Below the pieces are notes generated by a model. That model saw only the letters and a list, made by a program, of their open reading frames with translations, was not told the DNA's origin and did not search any database. The translations under genes and the position numbers were made by a program. Shown piece by piece: positions 1 through 5,504 of a DNA stretch of 13,628 nt (the first letter of the stretch is position 1; each line of letters opens with the position of its first letter). This DNA comes from Candidatus Aenigmatarchaeota archaeon (GTDB taxonomy: Archaea > Aenigmatarchaeota > Aenigmatarchaeia > Aenigmatarchaeales > Aenigmatarchaeaceae): contig JAFCFQ010000006.1 in NCBI GenBank assembly GCA_017608545.1, positions 1-13,628 on the forward strand. Direction: 5' to 3'.

Positions 1-3000
1 TACACAATACAATTTTACTGTAACGACTCTAGATACAAATGGAACATCTAATCAAACAAATGTTACTATAACAGTGATAGAGAGCTTACCACCAACAACA
101 ATTCTTGTTTCTCCATCACAAGGTGAAAGAGGGAATAGAAGTGTAACATTTAATTGTTCTGCCACTGATAATCTCGGCTTAGCGAACATCACTCTTTATA
201 TATGGAATCAAACAGGTTATCCTATTTATACTAACACAAGTATAATAACAGGAACCTCAAATTGGACAACTTGGAATTACCAATTGAACATAGGATCTTA
301 TAAATGGAGTTGTTATGCAAACGACACATCAGGAAACATGAATGCCAGTTGGTATTTACAAAACAGATCGCTTGTTATAGCAGTTAATGATTTGTTTGGT
401 TATGTGAAAAACAGCACGGGATCTTATGTTGGAAATGTTAATGTTTCGATATGGAGATTTGAAGAACAACCAAGTGGGCCCCCAATAGAAACTTTAATTG
501 CTTCAAATAATACTACCAATGATGGTTTCTTTAGCATTTATGATGTTAATACCTCTGGTAACGCTATGTTTGTTTTAAGAGCTGTTTTATATTCTGGTAC
601 AGGAAATGCAACAGAAGTTGGCCCAACTTTACCACCGTTTCCAAGATCAATGCTATTCGGGGTAAATCCTTACATGCCACCAATGTTGATGCCATCTTTA
701 AACAATTCGACTATTTATCTTCAACCAGCAGGAACGATAAGGTTATCTGCAATTAATGCTTCAGGAAGCAATGTTAATTTTGGTTATGAAGTTGTTGACC
801 AAAGTTTGGGATTCCCAATAAAAAGTTGTGTTATGTGTAATCAATCTGGGACTGTAGATATTGTTGTTCCTAGAGAGAGAAACTATACTCTAATGGTTGT
901 AAGAGACCCTCAAACATTTTCCCCTAATGATCCTAGTTGTCATCTTGGTTTAATACTTCCGACAGTTTGCCCAACACCTCCAATTTCAAACAGTTCAATA
1001 TATAGCAATTTGTTCACTCAAGGAAATGAATATGTTTTAAATGTTCAAATGAACATTTCTTATACACCTTATAATTTAACTGGTTACATAGATGTGACAG
1101 GAAATACAACACCAGTTAATGTTACAAAAATTATACCAAGAATGATTCCTTGGCCAGGTTTTGTCCCATCAACAAAAGCTGAAATGGAAAGTTTTAACAT
1201 TTCAAAACATCTTAATTTCACAAAAGGTTTAGAAGAAGGTTATTTGGCTTATTACAACATTCCTGTTATAGGTTCGTCAAGTGGCATTAACTACTTTGTA
1301 GAATTTTATGGTAATGGAACAGGTGAGTATTTTGCTGCATTTCAGAATTTCAGTGTGAATGATAGTATAGAATTTAATATAACTTTAAGAAAGTTAGCAG
1401 GAACTTATGTGGAAGGCGGAGATGTTAATACAAGCAAAATACAAGTGAACATTCAAAATGAAACAGGAAGTAATATACAAACAGATGCTCATGTTGAAAT
1501 TGAGATAAAGAATAATCATATTTATAATGATCAACCAATTCATTATATAATTGAAAGAGATCAAATAACTAATGGAACTTTCTATTTACCGTTTTTGAAT
1601 GACAGTATTGTCCGAATTATGGTATTTTCTCAAGATTCTTCACCAAGAGTTAAAAAGTTAAACTTATCTCAAAACGTTAGTAATATAACACTAGAAAGTT
1701 TTAAATTAAGGAAACACAATGCAACAGGTCAATTTGAAGAATTTAATGATACAATGAAACAGCTCATAGATGTGAAATTCTTCAGACATGGTGACACTTG
1801 TAATGTTTTTAATCCACCTTCATCTTGTTTAATTAGTAGTTTTAAAGGTAATTTCAATCCAATGCAAGCGATGTTGGCAGGTAAATCTAATTTAAGAATG
1901 CAATTGTTGACAACTAACGTTACTTTATATTTCATAAATGTTGATTTATTAGCTTCTGGACCGCCAGATGCTGAGATATCTGAGCAAGCTTTTAATACAA
2001 CTTCAAACACAACTAATTTAGAGCAGGCATGGAAATTTGGAAGTTTAGCTCCTGATATTTATGATTATGTTTTGATAGGCATACCTTATAATTCTTCTGT
2101 TAATGAGTCATGGTCTTATAATGTATCCATACCAGCATTGTATGATGAAAATTGGAACACATTGTGGAATTTATCTGCAGGTGATACGTTGGCTAATTTG
2201 CCAGATGAATATTCTGAATATAATACTTCCACATACGATGATTATTTAACGAGTAGTGGTATGGTTTGCAGCAAAACAAGTTCGAATTCAATTTGTTATA
2301 TGAATACAACTGAAAATAAAATATGGTTAAAAATACCACACTTTTCAGGAATAAGTCCAACAGTTATTGGTGTTGCACCTTCGACTACAACACCACCTTC
2401 TAGCCAAAATCAATTGTCGGGTTTATCATCAACAGGTCTTTCAACAACTGCAACACCTTACATCAAACTTGCAAAAGGTAAAGTGAATATTACAATGTCG
2501 ATATTAACGACAAGCGGAAAAATGATTGCAAAAATAGCAAGGTATGAAGACGTTGCAATAAGAGGTATTAACATCACTGTTGTTAACAATGTTGCTAATA
2601 TAAAAATAATGATATCTAAATTACAAATTTTACCATCAACAATTCCTTATGATATAAATGGAAAAGTTTATCATTACATAAACATAGAAAAGATAAACAT
2701 CACGGATTCTGATATCAATAAAACATATATCAATTTTGCTGTAAACAAAACTTGGTTGATTGATAACAATGTTGATGCTTCTAATATCACTTTGTATAGG
2801 TGGGCTAATAATCAATGGAACGACTTGGGTGCAACAAAAATAGGGGAAGATGATAGAGAAGTGTTTTATCATTCTGAATCTCCAGGATTGTCAGTTTTCG
2901 TAATTGGAACTAAAGGAGGTATACCACCAGCACCTACTGGAGCGGCTATCACTTGTGAAGAAAGTTGGTCTTGTACTGATTGGTCTGAATGTGTTAATGG

Positions 3001-3289
3001 AATACAAACAAGAACATGTACAGATTTGAATAATTGCGGAACAACTGTTAACAAACCAGCAGAATCTAGAACATGTGAGATAGAAAAGGCAGTTGTTGTT
3101 CCTACAACAATTTCTATAATAACTTCTGTAATAATTATAGTAATTGCAATAATATTGTGTGTTTTAATTTTCTTAGAAAGAGTTAAAATAACTTCTTATC
3201 TAGAAAGTTTATATGAAAAAGTTAAATCCAAGAAAGCTGAGAAAAAATCAGAAGAGAAAAAGAAGTTGAAAGTTAAAGTTCATAAATAA
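1..3289 (+). CDS. Large membrane-anchored, glycosylation-rich surface protein (5' end outside window)
   Basis: The open frame runs in from the left edge (first full codon at base 2), so the signal peptide and N-terminus are missing; the GTG at 74 is an internal Val codon. Residue numbers below count from that Val. An Ig-like beta domain (about 5-105) is followed by a carboxypeptidase-regulatory-like beta region (about 106-240) and long beta-rich stretches without recognised domains. N-x-S/T sequons are very dense, nine in the first 100 residues, as expected for an N-glycosylated exterior. A Thr/Ser/Pro linker leads to a PGF-pre-PGF-type module (about 794-952), then a Cys-rich thrombospondin-type-1-like segment (961-1001, WSCTDWSEC), one hydrophobic helix (about 1006-1034) and a Lys-rich tail of roughly 35 residues. 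This predicts an outward-facing ectodomain, one C-terminal anchor and a basic cytoplasmic tail. The role is probably cell-surface or S-layer-associated; ligand or adhesion function cannot be read from the sequence. Confidence 0.85.
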   Translation, partial: TQYNFTVTTLDTNGTSNQTNVTITVIESLPPTTILVSPSQGERGNRSVTFNCSATDNLGLANITLYIWNQTGYPIYTNTSIITGTSNWTTWNYQLNIGSYKWSCYANDTSGNMNASWYLQNRSLVIAVNDLFGYVKNSTGSYVGNVNVSIWRFEEQPSGPPIETLIASNNTTNDGFFSIYDVNTSGNAMFVLRAVLYSGTGNATEVGPTLPPFPRSMLFGVNPYMPPMLMPSLNNSTIYLQPAGTIRLSAINASGSNVNFGYEVVDQSLGFPIKSCVMCNQSGTVDIVVPRERNYTLMVVRDPQTFSPNDPSCHLGLILPTVCPTPPISNSSIYSNLFTQGNEYVLNVQMNISYTPYNLTGYIDVTGNTTPVNVTKIIPRMIPWPGFVPSTKAEMESFNISKHLNFTKGLEEGYLAYYNIPVIGSSSGINYFVEFYGNGTGEYFAAFQNFSVNDSIEFNITLRKLAGTYVEGGDVNTSKIQVNIQNETGSNIQTDAHVEIEIKNNHIYNDQPIHYIIERDQITNGTFYLPFLNDSIVRIMVFSQDSSPRVKKLNLSQNVSNITLESFKLRKHNATGQFEEFNDTMKQLIDVKFFRHGDTCNVFNPPSSCLISSFKGNFNPMQAMLAGKSNLRMQLLTTNVTLYFINVDLLASGPPDAEISEQAFNTTSNTTNLEQAWKFGSLAPDIYDYVLIGIPYNSSVNESWSYNVSIPALYDENWNTLWNLSAGDTLANLPDEYSEYNTSTYDDYLTSSGMVCSKTSSNSICYMNTTENKIWLKIPHFSGISPTVIGVAPSTTTPPSSQNQLSGLSSTGLSTTATPYIKLAKGKVNITMSILTTSGKMIAKIARYEDVAIRGINITVVNNVANIKIMISKLQILPSTIPYDINGKVYHYINIEKINITDSDINKTYINFAVNKTWLIDNNVDASNITLYRWANNQWNDLGATKIGEDDREVFYHSESPGLSVFVIGTKGGIPPAPTGAAITCEESWSCTDWSECVNGIQTRTCTDLNNCGTTVNKPAESRTCEIEKAVVVPTTISIITSVIIIVIAIILCVLIFLERVKITSYLESLYEKVKSKKAEKKSEEKKKLKVKVHK
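2453..2930 (+). other. PGF-pre-PGF-type domain of the surface protein
   Basis: Residues about 794-952 of the surface protein fit the archaeal PGF-pre-PGF family: a beta-rich start, the segment INFAVNKTWLIDNNVDASN, then LYRWANNQWNDLG, closing with SPGLSVFVIG (family type: Ser-Trp-Leu, Trp-x-x-Leu, then Pro-Gly-x-Ser-x-Phe-x-Ile). In euryarchaea this module usually precedes a short PGF-CTERM sorting tail. Here a Cys-rich TSP1-like segment and an ordinary transmembrane helix follow instead. Assigned by motif recall, not by profile search. Confidence 0.7.
2954..3076 (+). other. Thrombospondin type 1-like Cys-rich segment
   Basis: About 41 residues beginning CEESWSCTDWSECVNG, continuing through a TRTC motif and ending near SRTC, with six cysteines in a TSP1-like Trp-Ser-x-Cys pattern. 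It lies between the PGF-pre-PGF-type module and the membrane helix, so it would sit just outside the membrane. The cysteines probably form disulfides. Similar juxtamembrane segments occur in DPANN surface proteins as far as I recall. Confidence 0.6.
3089..3175 (+). other. C-terminal transmembrane anchor of the surface protein
   Basis: About 29 mostly Ile/Val/Leu residues (core SIITSVIIIVIAIILCVLIF) are followed by Glu-Arg and a Lys-rich tail to the stop codon. By the positive-inside rule the tail is cytoplasmic and everything upstream is outside. Confidence 0.85.
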
Positions 3290-3290
3290 C

Positions 3291-3298
3291 TTTAAATA
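3291..3298 (+). promoter_or_regulatory. TATA box for the hsp20 gene
   Basis: TTTAAATA begins two bases after the surface-protein stop codon. Its centre is about 38 bases before the hsp20 ATG. With archaeal TBP spacing of about 26 bases this predicts a transcript start near 3320 and a short leader of about 12 bases holding the Shine-Dalgarno site. Confidence 0.5.
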
Positions 3299-3323
3299 TT
3301 TCTGATGTATATATATACTAACT

Positions 3324-3329
3324 GGTGAT
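3324..3329 (+). promoter_or_regulatory. Shine-Dalgarno site of hsp20
   Basis: GGTGAT lies just before the ATG at 3333 and matches the complement of an archaeal 16S 3' end of the GATCACCTCCT type. It supports the chosen start. Confidence 0.6.
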
Positions 3330-3332
3330 GTA

Positions 3333-3800
3333 ATGGTTAAAAAGAAAAAAAGACCATTATTTTGGTTTGAAGAACCTTTTGATGAGTTTAGAAGAATGCA
3401 AGAAGATTTCTTCAGAAATATGCAAGAGATGTTTAGAAGACCTTGGATGTCGTTCAGATTTCCAGAGTTCAGGACAAGATTCATACCAGTGAGAATGGGA
3501 GAGACTGACAAAGAATTAATATTAAGAGCAGAACTACCAGGATTTTCTAAGGACGAAATAAAATTGAAAGTTACTCCAGACACAGTTTATATTTCTGCTG
3601 AAAAAAAGAAACAAGCAATAGAAAAAGATAAAACATTTTATAGAATGGAAAGAGTCTATGGCTCTGCGAGCAGAGTTATAAGTTTACCCAAAGAAGTTAA
3701 AACAGAAGGTGCAAAAGCTAAATTTGAGAATGGGGTTTTAGAAATAATACTAAAGAAAAAACAACCAAAAAAGAAAGAAAAAGAAATTAAAATTGAATAA
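3333..3800 (+). CDS. hsp20: Small heat shock protein, Hsp20/alpha-crystallin family
   Basis: A 155-residue ATP-independent holdase chaperone that binds unfolding proteins in the cytoplasm, normally as large oligomers. The N-terminal arm (1-48) starts with a Lys run and is rich in Phe, Arg and Met, as usual for the substrate-binding arm. The alpha-crystallin domain covers about 50-142: AELPGFSKDEIKLKV, then ERVYGSASRVISLPKEV, then the hallmark FENGVLEI near 131-138. A short Lys-rich tail ends in Ile-Lys-Ile (152-154), the I-x-I motif that docks on neighbouring subunits. All key elements are intact and the length is typical. It has its own TATA box and a Shine-Dalgarno site, so it is probably transcribed separately from the surface-protein gene 43 bases upstream. 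It is convergent with rtcA. Confidence 0.93.
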   Translation: MVKKKKRPLFWFEEPFDEFRRMQEDFFRNMQEMFRRPWMSFRFPEFRTRFIPVRMGETDKELILRAELPGFSKDEIKLKVTPDTVYISAEKKKQAIEKDKTFYRMERVYGSASRVISLPKEVKTEGAKAKFENGVLEIILKKKQPKKKEKEIKIE

Positions 3801-3829
3801 TAAGATCAGGTTTAATAAGTTTAGTAGAT

Positions 3830-3842
3830 AAGCTTATAGCTT
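3830..3842. terminator. Possible weak hairpin in the convergent hsp20/rtcA gap
   Basis: AAGCT-tat-AGCTT forms a five-base-pair stem in the 51-base gap between the converging stop codons. On the plus strand the run of T continues directly after it, which could help end hsp20 transcription. It is short and may be chance in AT-rich DNA. Confidence 0.25.
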
Positions 3843-3851
3843 TTAGAATAA

Positions 3852-4847
3852 TCAGACAGATATAATCCTTTCTCTTTCATTTATTTCAAATTTAACTGGT
3901 AAAAATTTTTCTATAACAGAAATATTTGTTTTAATATGATGAGTTATTTCACTTGTTTGAATTTTTCCAGAACTCAAAGCTATATATGGTAAAAGCATGT
4001 CAGCCACATGTCTATCAACAACACCATTGGCATATTCAAACATTAAATTTTTTACAGCTTCTTTTGCTACGTTTTCAGCAGATTTTCTGATTTCACCTAA
4101 AGAATCTCCACCAATAACAGAATTTTCTGTTTTAATATAAATTAAAATGCCAGAACCAGGAGAATAACTATCAACATATTTTGTTTCAATTTTTAATTCC
4201 CTATTAAATTTTTGTTTTATTAATTCTTTTGCCATTTTTGTTTGTCTTTCAGCAACTCTAGCTTTTTCTAAACTTTTTGATGCTATTGAAAAACCATCAA
4301 TTTCTTTGATTTCAGTTCTTTCCAAAAATTCAATTGGCTCTAATTTTATAGGTTTTGTAATCACTTCAACTCTTGCTCCACCTTTAGGATAAAAACCATC
4401 TCTCAAAATTTTGATTTCAGTTCCTTCTTTTAATAAAGGAAGTAAAACTTTTTTTAAATATAAAACTGGTGGAGCCCACTTATTCCATGTTCCGCCACCA
4501 TTAATTTCAATTTCTATTGATTTTTCTATTTGAGAAGTCACAAGTAAAACAGCTTGTAAAACTAAACCAATAGAGCCAGCAGTTGATATTTTTATTTTCA
4601 AATTTTTTGGTTCTAATTCGTTTGGATAAAATTCAAGCTCTTTAGAGTTCAGTTCTAATCCTTTTATCTTCGCATTACAAAGTTCTGTAATAGATTTTAT
4701 ACCTTCTATGTGTTGAGTTTTTAAACCAGGATTAGGTCTAGCACCCCTTATGTTTATCATTTTAAATGGTTTTTTTGTTATTGCTGATAAAGCGCAAGCT
4801 GTTCTTATCAATTGACCTCCTGCTTGAGAACCATCGATCAATATCAT
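3852..4847 (-). CDS. rtcA: RNA 3'-terminal phosphate cyclase, RtcA type
   Basis: RtcA enzymes use ATP to convert an RNA 3'-phosphate to a 2',3'-cyclic phosphate through a protein-His-AMP intermediate. Family signatures are the N-terminal IDGSQAGGQLIRTACALS, INIRGARPNPGL (family: RxxRPxPGL), a GGGTWNKWAPP segment, LRDGFYPKGGARVE, RHVADMLLPYIAL, and HHIKTNISVIEKFLPV. The second His of the last motif (residue 304 of 331) aligns with catalytic His309 of E. coli RtcA, so this is not an inactive Rcl1-type member. One oddity: the N-terminal loop reads SQAGGQ where the family has a GEGGGQ-type loop, so two residues including the metal/ATP-contacting Glu appear to be missing. I chose ATG 4847 because homologues start at M-I-x-I-D-G; an in-frame ATG at 4889 would add 14 hydrophobic residues and overlap the upstream stop. 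It is the last gene of the minus-strand block. Confidence 0.9.
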   Translation of the reverse strand: MILIDGSQAGGQLIRTACALSAITKKPFKMINIRGARPNPGLKTQHIEGIKSITELCNAKIKGLELNSKELEFYPNELEPKNLKIKISTAGSIGLVLQAVLLVTSQIEKSIEIEINGGGTWNKWAPPVLYLKKVLLPLLKEGTEIKILRDGFYPKGGARVEVITKPIKLEPIEFLERTEIKEIDGFSIASKSLEKARVAERQTKMAKELIKQKFNRELKIETKYVDSYSPGSGILIYIKTENSVIGGDSLGEIRKSAENVAKEAVKNLMFEYANGVVDRHVADMLLPYIALSSGKIQTSEITHHIKTNISVIEKFLPVKFEINERERIISV

Positions 4848-4861
4848 AAGAATAATTTCTT

Positions 4862-4875
4862 CTTTAAATATTAAA
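4862..4875 (-). promoter_or_regulatory. Candidate TATA box for rtcA
   Basis: On the minus strand this AT-only stretch reads TTTAATATTTAAAG, centred about 22 bases before the ATG at 4847. That would place a transcript start at or near the A of the start codon, giving a leaderless message. No Shine-Dalgarno site is visible. It lies in the 41-base gap after the upstream gene, so rtcA may have its own promoter as well as read-through. Confidence 0.4.
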
Positions 4876-4888
4876 AGAATTGAAAACA

Positions 4889-5464
4889 TTAATGAAATAT
4901 TAATTCTATATCAGGAGATAAAACATTAACATAGTTTTCTGGATGATGAGCTTTACCATAAAATAAAATTCCAGTTTCACTTTCTTTTAATCTTTTTGAA
5001 ACATTATATGCCATATTATAATCTCTTTTTCTTATAAATATTTTTTTAGATTTTTTTATTATTTTATCAACAAGATAATTATTTCTCATTTTTGGAAAAT
5101 ATACTTTAAGAAATAAAGAAAGGTTTGAAACTAGGGCATGTGATATCCAATGAGCTTTTTTTTCAGTTTTTTCTATTCGCGATTTTTTATTAAAAGCAAA
5201 TTTTAAAATTCTTTTCTGAGATGGTATTTCAACATCAATAAGTTCAATTAATCTATAATTTTTAAACATGCCTTCGTGAAAAATAACATCTATATCTTCA
5301 TCTTCTAATGAATTAAAAAGTGAATTTAAATATGATATCAAATTTCGAGATATTCTCTTATCATCTTCTTTAAATTTTTCATAATTTTTTCTAAAAGCTA
5401 TATTTGAGGTAATTATTGAAGGAGTTTCATGAGTTATTGGGACTAAATGAATTTTTCTTTTCAT
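4889..5464 (-). CDS. Small TraB/EreA-like protein of unknown function
   Basis: A 191-residue soluble protein with no signal peptide or membrane segment. I recognise no named family with confidence. Several features recall the TraB/PrgY/EreA/ChaN superfamily: an N-terminal strand with Thr-His-Glu (11-13), a DVIFHEG strand end (His63-Glu64), Arg-Asp followed by Met-Ala (RDYNMA, 147-152; TraB proteins have RDRxMA), and a near-C-terminal GILFYGKAHH (His173-His174; family type is hydrophobic strand then GxxH). In that superfamily such His and Glu residues line a putative metal or catalytic site, but substrates are mostly unknown. The middle is basic and Lys-rich. It sits between the beta-CASP nuclease (40-base gap) and rtcA (41-base gap), so a link to RNA processing is possible but only from context. 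The ATG at 5464 has no Shine-Dalgarno site but does have a TATA box about 27 bases upstream. Confidence 0.75.
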   Translation of the reverse strand: MKRKIHLVPITHETPSIITSNIAFRKNYEKFKEDDKRISRNLISYLNSLFNSLEDEDIDVIFHEGMFKNYRLIELIDVEIPSQKRILKFAFNKKSRIEKTEKKAHWISHALVSNLSLFLKVYFPKMRNNYLVDKIIKKSKKIFIRKRDYNMAYNVSKRLKESETGILFYGKAHHPENYVNVLSPDIELIFH

Positions 5465-5487
5465 TAATAAAATTGAAAAATTAAAAG

Positions 5488-5495
5488 ATTTAAAT
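5488..5495 (-). promoter_or_regulatory. TATA box for the TraB-like gene
   Basis: The palindromic ATTTAAAT is centred 27-28 bases before the ATG at 5464, the standard distance from an archaeal TATA box to the transcript start. The message would therefore start at the ATG without a leader. It lies in the gap after the nuclease gene. Confidence 0.45.
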
Positions 5496-5504
5496 TTTCA
5501 TATT

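Noticed and set aside
74..76. GTG as the start codon of the surface protein
   Set aside because: The same frame is open without a stop back to base 2 and encodes sequon-rich Ig-like sequence (NFTVTTLDTNGTSNQTN), so this is an internal Val codon and the true start is outside the window.
1729..3583. Several short minus-strand ORFs opposite the surface protein and hsp20
   Set aside because: They lie fully within convincing coding sequence on the plus strand and show no protein-like motifs or start signals.
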